Positions 1-9,244 of a DNA stretch of 64,000 nucleotides are shown here, in pieces. A program made the position numbers and the translations under genes. The stretch is from an uncultured Tateyamaria sp. (GTDB lineage Bacteria > Pseudomonadota > Alphaproteobacteria > Rhodobacterales > Rhodobacteraceae), in the NCBI GenBank assembly GCA_905480645.1, contig CAJQRC010000017.1, positions 21,941 to 85,940 on the forward strand, given 5' to 3'. Under the pieces are notes generated by a model, which did not search any database, had not been told where the DNA came from, and saw only the letters and a list, made by a program, of their open reading frames with translations. Each line of letters opens with the position of its first letter. Position 1 is the first letter of the stretch.

Positions 1-750
1 TGCTCTTTTGCGATTGAATACCTCTGCAATGGCAGTTTTAATTGGACTTTTATGGACTACAATAATCTCAGCAGATGTCGATGCGCGGCCTTTGGCAAAC
101 ATTGTAATTACTTGTGGGATTGCGAAAAGGCCGATCAAAGCTGGGATGACATTGATTCCGCCTCCTAAAGCGGAGTGAAATATAAAGCGTTGTGCGCCCA
201 TTATGTCGTCAAAGCCAATCGTTGCCAGCCATAGTCCAATACAACCGGACAAAAGGCCTTTAACTACCGAACTGGAGTCTAGCGACCCAATGACTGTAAC
301 TCCTAAGATGGCGAGCCAAAACAGGTGTGATGGCCCAAACGCTAACGCCCATTTTGCGAGGATAGGTGTCAGGAAAATTAAAAGTAATACACCAAAAACT
401 CCACCAACTGCCGAGGCTAGAAATGATAGTTGTAGCGCTTTTGCACCCTCGCCCTTTTGCGCCATTGCATGGCCGTCAAGGGTTGTCGCGATATTGGCCG
501 GTGCACCTGGGATTTTTAATAAAATCGCACTGACTGCACCGCCAGCAACAGTTGATGTATAAGCTGCTCCAAGAAGGATTAATCCTTGAGCAGGGGCAAG
601 TTGAAAAGTGAATGGAATAAGAAGCGCCACCGCCATTGTGGGAGACAGTCCAGGTGTTGCACCTAGTATTAAACCGCCAACTGTACCCAACAGTAGTAGT
701 AAAAAATTAAACGGTAAAAATACTTCACTCAGGTAGCTTACGAATTCCAA
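1..750 (-). CDS. Tripartite tricarboxylate transporter large permease, TctA family (partial, runs off window)
   Basis: This is the N-terminal 250 residues of an approximately 500-residue inner-membrane permease; the rest lies left of base 1. TctA forms the large membrane subunit of periplasmic-binding-protein-dependent carboxylate transporters (citrate and other organic acids). The visible protein is very hydrophobic and carries the family hallmarks: LGATPGLSPTMAVALL near residue 26, then GGAVSAILLKIPGAPANIAT and DGHAMAQKGEG around residues 65-95. The start is a TTG at 750: no ATG exists in frame between it and an upstream stop, and an AACGAGGA ribosome-binding site lies 8 bases before it. 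It is divergent from a LacI-type regulator 98 bases away, which probably controls it. Substrate cannot be read from the sequence, and TctB/TctC partners are not in view. Confidence 0.88.
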   Translation of the reverse strand, partial: MEFVSYLSEVFLPFNFLLLLLGTVGGLILGATPGLSPTMAVALLIPFTFQLAPAQGLILLGAAYTSTVAGGAVSAILLKIPGAPANIATTLDGHAMAQKGEGAKALQLSFLASAVGGVFGVLLLIFLTPILAKWALAFGPSHLFWLAILGVTVIGSLDSSSVVKGLLSGCIGLWLATIGFDDIMGAQRFIFHSALGGGINVIPALIGLFAIPQVITMFAKGRASTSAEIIVVHKSPIKTAIAEVFNRKRA

Positions 751-796
751 ACACCAGATCCTCGTTAAATCAGCAGTTGACGGTTTAAGCTAAATA

Positions 797-824
797 ATGA
801 AAATAGTTTTGCAAATGTTTTCAT
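797..824. promoter_or_regulatory. Candidate LacI-family operator between tctA and the regulator gene
   Basis: The 98-base divergent gap contains ATGAAAA (797-803) and its inverted copy TTTTCAT (818-824). Nested inside is the palindrome TTTGCAAA (808-815), whose central GC step is typical of LacI/GalR operators. The position suits control of both genes. Operator function is inferred. Confidence 0.45.
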
Positions 825-848
825 AAAAAATGATTAATTTAATTACAA

Positions 849-1862
849 ATGTCTGATAAAAAACAAAAAAAAGCGGATATTGTTGCTGTAGCAATTGCAG
901 CAAGTGTATCTCCAGCAACTGTTTCCCGCTTTTTCAATAGGCCAGAGTTGGTGAGACTTTCGACTCGTCGGAAGATTGACAGAACAGTAAAAAAGCTTGG
1001 ATATATTCGCAATCGCGCAGCCCAGACCATACATGGAATACGAAGTGGTACTATCGGGCTCGTTGTCCCAACGATTGATAACACTATTTTTGCCGAGATG
1101 ATTCAAGCCTTCTCGGATGAAGTTGGATTAAATGGGTTTACGATTTTGCTTGGAACTCACAATTATAACAACGCCCGAGAATACGATGTCCTAAGAAAGT
1201 TTTTAGAACACCGTGTCGATGGTGTTGCTGTTGTTGGGCTGGACCACTCTGAAGAAGTCTATAATCTTATTGAAAGCCAGAACATCCCCTCTGTTTCTCT
1301 TTGGAATTATGCAAAATCGTCTCGGCTTATATGTGTGGGAGCTGATAATTTTGACGCGGGTCGTAAAATAGCGGCACATGTTTTAGCGCAAGGTTATTCC
1401 AATATTACAACACTATTTCCACCGTTGGCTGGAAATGACCGAGCGACCTCTCGTGCTAATGGTATAATGAAAGTACTAGAAGAAGGCGGAGTTTCCCCAG
1501 CCTTGGCTGATCAATTGGAAACTCTTTACAGTATTTCTTCAGCGAAAAAAGTTGTGATCGATTATCTTAAATCTGGATCTAGACCTGACGCTATTATCTG
1601 TTGCAATGATATACTCGCCTTAGGCGCAGTTTATGCATCCCAATCGCTTGGATTGAGTGTTCCTGAAGACATAGCAGTCACAGGGGTTGGAGATTTTAAG
1701 GGATCTAAAGAAATTGAACCTGCTCTTACAACAATCCGTATACCTGCAAAAACAATTGGAGCCCTTGGGGGGGCTGCATTGGTGCAATCAATAATATCGC
1801 CTGAATCAGAATTGGAAAATCGTTGTTGCGTGTCAGACCTGGTGACACGCTCTACCTGTTAA
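849..1862 (+). CDS. LacI/GalR-family transcriptional regulator
   Basis: This is a DNA-binding regulator of 337 residues, the normal size for the family. The N-terminus holds the LacI helix-turn-helix (about residues 12-31, VSPATVSRFFNRP) followed by the hinge region. From about residue 65 (TIGLVVPTIDN) the periplasmic-binding-protein-like effector domain runs to the end, with the family features CNDILALGA and AVTGVGDF. It is divergent from the TctA permease gene, so the simplest reading is a local regulator responding to that transporter's substrate or a derived sugar-acid-like metabolite. The ATG has no strong ribosome-binding site. It converges on the LysR gene with 28 bases between stops. 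Confidence 0.9.
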   Translation: MSDKKQKKADIVAVAIAASVSPATVSRFFNRPELVRLSTRRKIDRTVKKLGYIRNRAAQTIHGIRSGTIGLVVPTIDNTIFAEMIQAFSDEVGLNGFTILLGTHNYNNAREYDVLRKFLEHRVDGVAVVGLDHSEEVYNLIESQNIPSVSLWNYAKSSRLICVGADNFDAGRKIAAHVLAQGYSNITTLFPPLAGNDRATSRANGIMKVLEEGGVSPALADQLETLYSISSAKKVVIDYLKSGSRPDAIICCNDILALGAVYASQSLGLSVPEDIAVTGVGDFKGSKEIEPALTTIRIPAKTIGALGGAALVQSIISPESELENRCCVSDLVTRSTC

Positions 1863-1890
1863 TTTGAGTTTTGGTTTAACTGAATGTCTT

Positions 1891-2793
1891 TCAGACGAAT
1901 AAATCTTTACTGTGTGTGGCAATATAATCCACGAACAGACGTACCTTTGGATCTTGCAACTGTTTGTGTGGGTATAGACACCCAAAGATTGTTGGAACAG
2001 GGGGTGTTTTTGGTAAAATTTCAACAAGACGCCCTGTCTTTAAATGTTCTTTGACGTCAAAACGTGGTTTATTAATGATGCCGCGGCCAGAAATAGCCCA
2101 ATCTGTTAAAACATCCCCGTCATCGGCATCATATTTTCCACTTACTTCAATTTTAACTGGGCCTGTATCCGTTTGCATAGTCCAGAAGTATTCAGGTGAT
2201 CGAGGGTATCGTAGCAGTAAACAGTTATGATCCAGTTTAACAAGATCCTCGATTGTTTCTGGCACACCGAAGGCTGACAAGTAAGTAGGCGCTGCACATA
2301 GTACCCTATCGCAGTCTGCAATTTTTTTCAGTTTCATATTGGAATCGCTAGGTTTCCCCACAAAAAAGGCTACGTCTAAGCCTTCAGCGAGAATATCAAT
2401 CTTGCGATCAGAAAGGCGCATTCGTACTTGAATTTCTGGGTAGATATCTACAAAATCTGGAGCTAAACGGGCTACTATTCTGCGCCCTACACCAAGTGGT
2501 GCCGATACTCTTATAGCGCCGCGTGGACTGTCTGAAAAGTTTGAGATCTTAGCTTCGGCAGTATCCAAAGCGCGCAGTATATTTTTTGCCTCGTCATAAA
2601 AAACCAAACCAGCTTCTGTGGGTGTGATTGAACGAGTTGTTCTGTTGAATAACCGTACGCCAAGTTTATTTTCAAGCTCTTTGATACGTTTGCTTGCGAC
2701 AGCTGGTGTCAGTCGTAAGTCTCGACCACCGGAAGTAATGCTTCCAAGTTCCAATACTCTAATAAAAACGCGTAGACTCTCAATGTAGGCCAT
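1891..2793 (-). CDS. LysR-family transcriptional regulator, probable regulator of xdhABC
   Basis: This 300-residue LysR-type regulator has an N-terminal winged HTH (residues 1-60, with the LTPAVASKRIKELE recognition region and RLFNRTTRSITPTEAG) and a C-terminal effector-binding domain beginning near residue 90. The start at 2793 (MAYIESLRVF) is preferred over an in-frame start 26 codons upstream, because LysR proteins begin a few residues before the first helix and the upstream extension is low-complexity AT-rich sequence. It is divergent from xdhA, and the gap carries a perfect 9-bp inverted repeat (2891-2915). Control of purine catabolism is inferred from position only. Confidence 0.9.
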   Translation of the reverse strand: MAYIESLRVFIRVLELGSITSGGRDLRLTPAVASKRIKELENKLGVRLFNRTTRSITPTEAGLVFYDEAKNILRALDTAEAKISNFSDSPRGAIRVSAPLGVGRRIVARLAPDFVDIYPEIQVRMRLSDRKIDILAEGLDVAFFVGKPSDSNMKLKKIADCDRVLCAAPTYLSAFGVPETIEDLVKLDHNCLLLRYPRSPEYFWTMQTDTGPVKIEVSGKYDADDGDVLTDWAISGRGIINKPRFDVKEHLKTGRLVEILPKTPPVPTIFGCLYPHKQLQDPKVRLFVDYIATHSKDLFV

Positions 2794-2890
2794 GAATACC
2801 AATTTGTTCAGTTGTATTAGTTTTGCAGTTTGATCATTAATTATCAACAATTTGTTGAAAGTATTTAGCAATAATGATCCTATTTATGTA

Positions 2891-2915
2891 AAATAAGGTC
2901 TATTATACCTTATTT
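2891..2915. promoter_or_regulatory. Perfect 9-bp inverted repeat, candidate LysR operator for xdhA
   Basis: AAATAAGGT (2891-2899) and ACCTTATTT (2907-2915) are exact inverted copies separated by 7 bases. They lie in the divergent gap, 41 bases before the xdhA ATG. A dyad in this place is expected for LysR-type autoregulation and target activation. Binding is inferred. Confidence 0.55.
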
Positions 2916-2955
2916 AGGTTAAGCAACTTTTTACATTAAATATGAAGAAATAAAT

Positions 2956-4413
2956 ATGACATACCGAACCGACATTCGTTTTTTGTTAAATGGTAAGACC
3001 ATCTCGCTTTCTTCTGTTGGTGCAGATCAAACGCTCCTCGACTTTCTCAGGCTTGAATGCCGCCTAACGGGTACCAAAGAGGGTTGTGCAGAAGGGGATT
3101 GCGGAGCCTGTACTACACTGGTCGGTCGCCTAGTTGATGGTAACTTGACGTATGCTCCGGTAAATTCTTGTATTCGTTTTCTCGCTTCGGTGGATGGATG
3201 CCACGTTGTGACAGTAGAATATCTTTCAGGGCCGGAAGGGCGTTTGCATCCGGTTCAGCAGGCTATGGTTGAACATCATGGCAGCCAATGTGGGTTTTGC
3301 ACACCTGGCTTTATAATGTCGCTATATGCACTTTGGATGGAAATTCCTGAACCAACTATCAGGCAAATAGAAATTGCACTTCAGGGTAATCTCTGTCGCT
3401 GTACTGGTTACGCTCCTATTATAAAAGCAGCAGCCGCAATTAATCATTACGGCTCGCCTGCTGCTGATCATCTTAATACCGAACGTGTCGAAGTTACTGA
3501 ACAACTCGCAAGCTTGTGGGATGGCTTGCGCATTACATCTGGTCCGGAAGACAACTTAAGTATTTTACCATCTGATTTAGATGATTTAGCCGAATGCTTA
3601 TTGGAGTATCCTAACGGTACGATCATTGCAGGTGCTACCGATGTAGGATTGTGGGTTAATAAGTTTTTTCGCAACATAGGCCCAGCTATTTTTACTGGGC
3701 ATCTGAGCGATTTTAAAACTGTTGAAGTGCAGGGAGATGCGCTTTTTATAGGCGCTGGCGCCAGTTATACTGATTGCCAAGAAAGTCTGTCCAAGCATTT
3801 GCCACACCTTGTGACCTATTGGGATCGTATAGCAGGTTGGCAGGTGCGTAATATGGGGACTGTAGGAGGTAATATCGCTAATGGATCTCCAATTGGAGAT
3901 ACCCCGCCTGTTCTGATAGCGCTGGGCGCACAAATTCAGTTGCGATGTGGTAATGAACGCCGTGATTTACCTCTTGAAAACTTTTTTATTGATTACGGTA
4001 AGCAGGATAGGAAAGTTGGTGAATTTGTTGAAAGCATCCGTGTGCCGTTACCCAAAAATGATGAACGCAATGCCGCTTATAAGATCTCAAAACGCAGGGA
4101 TGATGATATTTCTTCTGTGGCGGTTGGGATTAATATGGTGGTCACCAACGAGATAATTGTTGGATGCCGTATTGCTTATGGAGGGATGGCGGCAACACCA
4201 AAACGGGCAGCAAATGCTGAGGGTGCCTTAATCGGTAATAGTTTGACAAAGGCGAGCTTTGAAAAGGCGGCAGCTGCGCTTTCAGAAGATTTTAAACCAT
4301 TAAGTGATTGGCGCGGATCCGCAGAGTATCGAATGCTTTCAGCCCAAAATTTACTACGTCGTTTTTATCTTGAGCAGGCATCAGACACGCCTGTTCAATT
4401 GGTCTCAGCCTGA
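2956..4413 (+). CDS. xdhA: Xanthine dehydrogenase small subunit (2Fe-2S/FAD)
   Basis: XdhA takes electrons from the molybdenum subunit through two [2Fe-2S] clusters to FAD and NAD+ during oxidation of hypoxanthine to xanthine and then urate. The 485-residue protein has a plant-type ferredoxin domain with cluster cysteines C44, C49, C52 and C72, and a second cluster domain with C112, C115, C147 and C149 (QCGFCTPG, NLCRCTGY). A PCMH FAD-binding domain follows from about residue 205 (AGATDVG near 222, GTVGGNIANGSP near 302), then a CO-dehydrogenase-flavoprotein C-terminal domain. Length and domain order match bacterial XdhA. It is the first gene of xdhABC, 16 bases before xdhB, with a LysR gene divergent upstream. 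All eight cluster cysteines are present. Confidence 0.95.
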   Translation: MTYRTDIRFLLNGKTISLSSVGADQTLLDFLRLECRLTGTKEGCAEGDCGACTTLVGRLVDGNLTYAPVNSCIRFLASVDGCHVVTVEYLSGPEGRLHPVQQAMVEHHGSQCGFCTPGFIMSLYALWMEIPEPTIRQIEIALQGNLCRCTGYAPIIKAAAAINHYGSPAADHLNTERVEVTEQLASLWDGLRITSGPEDNLSILPSDLDDLAECLLEYPNGTIIAGATDVGLWVNKFFRNIGPAIFTGHLSDFKTVEVQGDALFIGAGASYTDCQESLSKHLPHLVTYWDRIAGWQVRNMGTVGGNIANGSPIGDTPPVLIALGAQIQLRCGNERRDLPLENFFIDYGKQDRKVGEFVESIRVPLPKNDERNAAYKISKRRDDDISSVAVGINMVVTNEIIVGCRIAYGGMAATPKRAANAEGALIGNSLTKASFEKAAAALSEDFKPLSDWRGSAEYRMLSAQNLLRRFYLEQASDTPVQLVSA

Positions 4414-4429
4414 GCTAGGAGATTATCGG

Positions 4430-6748
4430 ATGAAAGATAACCCAACCATTGTAGGGTCAGTCCATAAAGATCGTATCCATGAAAGTGCCATTAAGCATGT
4501 AACAGGTCAGGCTGATTACTCTGATGATATAGCTCTACCTGAAGGTGCATTACACGCCTACCTTGGTGGACCAAAAGTAGCCCATGCTACAATTAGAAGT
4601 ATGGATTTTTCTGCAGTTTTGACTGCTCCTGGTGTTATTGGCGTACTGACTGCAGAGGATGTACCTGGTGTCAATGATATTAGTCCAACTGGCCTGAATG
4701 ATGAACCTGTGTTCCCGAAAGATAAAATTCAGTTTTATGGCCAACCAATTTTTGCAGTAGTTGCCGAAACACGAGATTCAGCCCGCCGTGCGGCTGAGCT
4801 TGCTAAATTTGATTACGAAATTTTACCTCACGCAATTGACCCTATTGCCGCACAAGAAGCTGATTACCCATTTGTTACAGCGCCACTTAAACTGGAACGC
4901 GGTAGTATTGACACCGCATTCGCATCTGCACCACATCGCATAAAGGCGCGCATGCATGTTGGTGGGCAGGATCATATGTATCTGGAAGGTCAAATAGCCT
5001 TTGCAATCCCAGGTGAGGATGATGAAATTGTCATCTATAGCTCAACCCAGCATCCGTCTGAGGCCCAGCATATGGTTGCGCATGTACTTGGCGTGCCGTC
5101 AAACGCTGTCGTGGTAAATGTACGCCGTATGGGTGGTGGATTTGGCGGCAAGGAAAGTCAGATGAATTTGTTCTGCGCTGTTGCTGCAATTGCTGCAAAA
5201 AAGTGGAAGCGAGCTGTCAAAATTCGTCCAGATAGAGATCAGGATATGACGGCAACCGGTAAACGCCATGATTTTGTGATCGATTATGACATTGCATTTG
5301 ACGCAGTCGGCCAGATTATTGCTGTTGATAATATCTTTTCGGCCCGTTGTGGGTTTTCGGCAGATCTGTCTGGCCCAGTAACTGATCGTGCATTGTTTCA
5401 CGCGGATAACGCCTATTTCTATCCTAATGTTCGGCTACAAAGCCGACCAATGAAGACTAATACGGTGTCTAATACAGCTTTCCGTGGGTTTGGAGGACCT
5501 CAAGGAGTTATTGCGGCTGAGCGCATGATTGAAGAGATCGCCTATGCCACTAATCAGGATCCTCTCGATGTTCGTAAAACTAATTTTTATGGCGGTAAAG
5601 ATCGACATCTGACCCCGTACCACCAGCAGGTAAAAGATAATATCCTTCAGCGCCTAGTGGATGAACTGGAAACTACTGCAGAGTATCGCAAGCGACGGTG
5701 TGACATTATCAGTTTTAATAAAAAATCACCGATTTTGAAAAAGGGCATCGCACTTACTCCCGTGAAGTTTGGGATTTCATTTACAGCGACTTGGTTCAAT
5801 CAGGCTGGCGCATTAGTGCATGTCTATAATGATGGTTCTATTCAATTGAACCATGGCGGAACAGAGATGGGTCAGGGCTTGAACACCAAAATTGCTCAAG
5901 TAGTTGCCGACGCTTTTCAAGTAGATTTTGAGCGTATCAAAATTACTAAAACTACGACTGAAAAGGTGCCAAATACTTCTGCCACTGCAGCATCCAGTGG
6001 TACCGATTTGAACGGTATGGCGGCTTTGAATGCCGTTGAGAAAATTAAGGAAAGACTTATTTTGTTTGCTGCTGAAAAGTGGTCGGTTGCGCCTGAACTT
6101 GTTACATTTCACCCTAATGAGGTTCATATTGATAAAAAAATAATGAGCTTCAATTCTTTAATTAAAGAGGCATACATGGGTCGGGTACAACTCTCAGCTA
6201 CAGGGTTTTACAAAACACCTAAAATCCACTGGGATCGTGTAAAAGGACGAGGTAGCCCTTTTTACTATTTTGCATATGGTGCCGCTTGTTCGGAAGTCCT
6301 TATTGACACATTAACTGGTGAATATCGCGTCGAACGTACAGATATTTTGCATGATGTAGGTAGATCTCTAAATCCTGCTTTGGATGTAGGCCAGATCGAA
6401 GGCGCGTTCATTCAGGGGATGGGATGGCTTACCAGTGAGGAGTTGTGGTGGGATAATGATGGACAATTGCGGACCCACGCACCGTCTACCTATAAAATTC
6501 CATTAGCCTCTGACCGGCCCCGCATTTTCAACGTATGTCTTGCTGATTGGTCTGAAAATAAAGAATTAACAATTAAACGTTCAAAAGCTGTGGGGGAACC
6601 TCCCTTTATGTTAGGCATTTCAGTGTTTGAGGCACTGTCGATGGCCGTGGCTTCGGTCGGCAATTATCAATTGTGTCCCCGACTTGATGCACCTGCAACC
6701 CCAGAACGAATTTTGATGGCTGTTGAGCGTATGAAAGTAGAGGCATAG
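4430..6748 (+). CDS. xdhB: Xanthine dehydrogenase molybdopterin-binding subunit
   Basis: XdhB carries the molybdenum cofactor and the purine-hydroxylation site. At 772 residues it is full length. Visible family motifs are GGGFGGKE (about residues 235-242), AFRGFGGPQG (about 349-358), GTEMGQGLNTK (about 473) and the C-terminal KAVGEPP, whose Glu corresponds to the catalytic base of bacterial xanthine dehydrogenase. The ATG at 4430 is chosen because CTAGGAG lies just upstream and the protein then begins with the usual short lead to the a/b hammerhead domain. A longer reading from 4304 would overlap xdhA extensively. It is followed 3 bases later by xdhC. Confidence 0.95.
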   Translation: MKDNPTIVGSVHKDRIHESAIKHVTGQADYSDDIALPEGALHAYLGGPKVAHATIRSMDFSAVLTAPGVIGVLTAEDVPGVNDISPTGLNDEPVFPKDKIQFYGQPIFAVVAETRDSARRAAELAKFDYEILPHAIDPIAAQEADYPFVTAPLKLERGSIDTAFASAPHRIKARMHVGGQDHMYLEGQIAFAIPGEDDEIVIYSSTQHPSEAQHMVAHVLGVPSNAVVVNVRRMGGGFGGKESQMNLFCAVAAIAAKKWKRAVKIRPDRDQDMTATGKRHDFVIDYDIAFDAVGQIIAVDNIFSARCGFSADLSGPVTDRALFHADNAYFYPNVRLQSRPMKTNTVSNTAFRGFGGPQGVIAAERMIEEIAYATNQDPLDVRKTNFYGGKDRHLTPYHQQVKDNILQRLVDELETTAEYRKRRCDIISFNKKSPILKKGIALTPVKFGISFTATWFNQAGALVHVYNDGSIQLNHGGTEMGQGLNTKIAQVVADAFQVDFERIKITKTTTEKVPNTSATAASSGTDLNGMAALNAVEKIKERLILFAAEKWSVAPELVTFHPNEVHIDKKIMSFNSLIKEAYMGRVQLSATGFYKTPKIHWDRVKGRGSPFYYFAYGAACSEVLIDTLTGEYRVERTDILHDVGRSLNPALDVGQIEGAFIQGMGWLTSEELWWDNDGQLRTHAPSTYKIPLASDRPRIFNVCLADWSENKELTIKRSKAVGEPPFMLGISVFEALSMAVASVGNYQLCPRLDAPATPERILMAVERMKVEA

Positions 6749-6751
6749 GTT

Positions 6752-7633
6752 ATGGCTGGCTCACTTGAAAAATTAGTCCAATTTTTGGATTCTGAGAAAT
6801 CAGTAATTTATATTGTCTTGAAGCGGGTGCAAGGATCGTCTCCAAGAGATGTGGGAACAGAAATGTTTGTTTCCAAGCGGGCGTTTCATGGAACAATTGG
6901 TGGTGGTCAACTTGAATATTTGGTTATTGAGCGGGCTCAAGCAATGCTTCGAGATGGTACGCTAAATACAGAGATGGATATTCCACTTGGTCCAGAGATT
7001 GGACAATGTTGTGGTGGGCGTGTGGAAATCAGTCTCGCTCGGATGCGCGATTCAGACATAAAGTGCGCTATCAATCGTGCATATAAGCAAAACAATTCAA
7101 TGCCGCATGTTTACGTTATGGGTTCGGGTCATGTTGGACGAGCGTTGGCGGCACAATTGCAGCACTTACCTGTTCGCTGTATTCTTGTTGATACCCGGCC
7201 TGAAGAAATTGCTTTATGTGACGCAAATGTTGAAAAACGGATCAGTGCAATCCCTGAAATTGATGTTATGAGTGCGCCAGCAGGCAGTGCTTTTATCATT
7301 TTAACCCATGACCATAGTTTGGATTTTCTGCTTACTTCTAGTGCGCTTGAACGCAATGATGCAAGCTACGTAGGTATGATTGGTTCCGTGAGTAAACGAG
7401 CCAAATTCACTAACTGGACCCAGAATAATACTAATCCCGTATCATTGGATCATTTAAAATGCCCCATAGGGATGAGTACCAGCAATGATAAGCGGCCAAG
7501 TATTATAGCTTCTTTTGTAGTTGCTGAAGTTGTAAATGAACTAACTCATGGAGTTAAAAAGTCTATTTCTGAAGAAGAAAATACAGTGCTACAGCAGTAC
7601 AGCCAACATGATCGGAAAGCGATTTTAGTTTGA
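6752..7633 (+). CDS. xdhC: Xanthine dehydrogenase accessory protein XdhC
   Basis: XdhC binds molybdenum cofactor, supports its sulfuration and inserts it into XdhB; it is not part of the finished enzyme. The 293-residue protein has an N-terminal XdhC/CoxI domain (GSSPRDVGTEMFV about 28-40, GTIGGGQLEY about 48-57, GPEIGQCCGG about 81-90) and a C-terminal Rossmann domain starting at VYVMGSGHVGRAL near residue 118. It begins 3 bases after xdhB, so the three xdh genes are translationally close and almost certainly one operon. Confidence 0.95.
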   Translation: MAGSLEKLVQFLDSEKSVIYIVLKRVQGSSPRDVGTEMFVSKRAFHGTIGGGQLEYLVIERAQAMLRDGTLNTEMDIPLGPEIGQCCGGRVEISLARMRDSDIKCAINRAYKQNNSMPHVYVMGSGHVGRALAAQLQHLPVRCILVDTRPEEIALCDANVEKRISAIPEIDVMSAPAGSAFIILTHDHSLDFLLTSSALERNDASYVGMIGSVSKRAKFTNWTQNNTNPVSLDHLKCPIGMSTSNDKRPSIIASFVVAEVVNELTHGVKKSISEEENTVLQQYSQHDRKAILV

Positions 7634-7668
7634 TGAGGGAACCACAATCTCCGTTTTGTACGCTGACG

Positions 7669-7704
7669 AATAAGATAATCGTCTCAAAGGAGTTGAGCCT
7701 TATT
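7669..7704 (+). terminator. Weak hairpin downstream of xdhC
   Basis: AATAAG (7669-7674) and CTTATT (7699-7704) enclose a CTCAA/TTGAG stem (7683-7697), followed by a short run of T. It could end the xdhABC transcript or attenuate into guaD. The stems are AT-rich and interrupted by an internal loop, so this is tentative. Confidence 0.3.
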
Positions 7705-7784
7705 TTTACTGGCCAAAGTGCTGTAGTAAAAAAGGGTGATAGATTTCAATACCAAACTTATCTTTGTATTTTGTGAGAATACAG

Positions 7785-9077
7785 ATGAAACTTAAATTAC
7801 TCCGTGGGCGTATTTTGACATTTCATCACGAACCTCGAAATGGTGATGACGACGCGGCTTATACTTATATCGAAGACGGCGCTTTATTAATTCGAGATGG
7901 AATTATTCAGCAAGTTGGTACATTCGAAACCGTTTCGACAATGGCTCCAACTGCACTTGTTACTGATCATCGACCTCATTTGATGTTAGCCGGATTCATT
8001 GATGCGCACATTCATTTTCCTCAGGTTCAAGTTATTGGATCTTGGGGTTCACAGCTATTGAATTGGCTTAATGATTATACGTTCCCACAAGAGGCGCTTT
8101 ATGCAGACCCTGACCATAGTAAAAATATGGCCTCGAAGTTTTTTGACCAGCTAATTGCACATGGAACCACGACAGCTGCCGCGTTTTGTTCTGTCCATAA
8201 AACTTCTGTAGATGCGTTTTTCAAAGAGGCTTATACCAGAGGTATGCGTATGTTAGGTGGTAAGGTCCTTATGGATCGGAATGCGCCTGAGGGACTGCGG
8301 GACACACCGCAATCCGGATACGATGATACTAAAGCATTGATAGACACGTGGCATGGGACGGGGCGAAGTGGCTATGTAATTACTCCTCGGTTTGCTATTA
8401 CTTCATCCCCGGCACAGATGGAGATGGTTCAAGCTCTAGCGTCTGAGTACGATGAATGTCACATCCAAACGCACTTGTCGGAAAACCATGATGAGATTGC
8501 TTACACTGCAGAGCTTTATCCAAAAGCGCGCGATTATCTAGATATTTATCATTCTTATGGTTTACTCAGTGCAAAAACACTGTTGGGGCATTCCATTCAC
8601 CTTAAACCTCGCGAGATTGACGTTTTGGTTGCTACAGGAGCTCACCCAGTATTCTGCCCCACCTCTAATCTATTTCTTGGTAGTGGTCTCTTTGATGACG
8701 CTGGTTTGCGGGCGAAAGGGATTACCAATGGTATTGCGACTGATGTTGGAGCTGGCACCAGTTATTCTATGCTGCAGACCTTAAATGAGGGGTACAAAGT
8801 ACTCCAGTTGCAGGGACAATCATTGCATCCGTTACAAGCATTTCATTGGGCAACACGCGGGAATGCATGTATCTTGGGTCTGGAGGATAAAATTGGTACG
8901 CTCGATGTTGGAACAGAGGCGGATGTTATTGTGTTAAATTCAAAAAGTACTGGTGCAATGGCCTTACGAATGGACTGCGCAACTAGTTTATCGGAAGAAT
9001 TATTCATTCTTCAAATGATGGGTGATGATCGTGCAATCACAGAAGTATATGTTGCCGGAGAACCGCGAAAATCTTAA
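7785..9077 (+). CDS. guaD: Guanine deaminase
   Basis: The enzyme is a cytosolic Zn-dependent amidohydrolase converting guanine to xanthine, which feeds the xanthine dehydrogenase encoded just upstream. The 430 residues show the metal-binding HxH in GFIDAHIHFPQ (near 70-80), the HIQTHLSEN histidine (near 230), GHSIHL (near 270) and TDVGAGTSYSML (near 320), the guanine-deaminase version of the amidohydrolase Asp motif. The ATG at 7785 (MKLKLLRGRI) is preferred to TTG or GTG codons slightly upstream because it gives the usual N-terminus. It lies 151 bases after xdhC on the same strand and is probably co-regulated. Confidence 0.93.
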   Translation: MKLKLLRGRILTFHHEPRNGDDDAAYTYIEDGALLIRDGIIQQVGTFETVSTMAPTALVTDHRPHLMLAGFIDAHIHFPQVQVIGSWGSQLLNWLNDYTFPQEALYADPDHSKNMASKFFDQLIAHGTTTAAAFCSVHKTSVDAFFKEAYTRGMRMLGGKVLMDRNAPEGLRDTPQSGYDDTKALIDTWHGTGRSGYVITPRFAITSSPAQMEMVQALASEYDECHIQTHLSENHDEIAYTAELYPKARDYLDIYHSYGLLSAKTLLGHSIHLKPREIDVLVATGAHPVFCPTSNLFLGSGLFDDAGLRAKGITNGIATDVGAGTSYSMLQTLNEGYKVLQLQGQSLHPLQAFHWATRGNACILGLEDKIGTLDVGTEADVIVLNSKSTGAMALRMDCATSLSEELFILQMMGDDRAITEVYVAGEPRKS

Positions 9078-9130
9078 CACTTTTTGGACCATGTCTTTTG
9101 TTGATGTGATTTCTTAAATAACAAGATTAA

Positions 9131-9147
9131 TTTGATATATTATCAAA
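9131..9147. promoter_or_regulatory. 17-bp palindrome upstream of allE
   Basis: TTTGATA (9131-9137), a 3-base centre, and TATCAAA (9141-9147) form a perfect dyad about 100 bases before the allE start. The same heptamer appears in the dyad near 14714-14736. It may be an operator for a purine-catabolism regulator; function is inferred. Confidence 0.4.
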
Positions 9148-9244
9148 GAGATACGAAAAGTGTTGTTCGATGAAAGTGGGTAGTTTGCCGTAAGATAAAC
9201 GCTCATAGATGAAGCATATTTTGAATCGATAGGAATAAAATCTA

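Noticed and set aside
203..562. Plus-strand 119-codon frame at the left edge
   Set aside because: It is antisense to the TctA coding frame, which has clear family motifs and runs from the window edge to 750.
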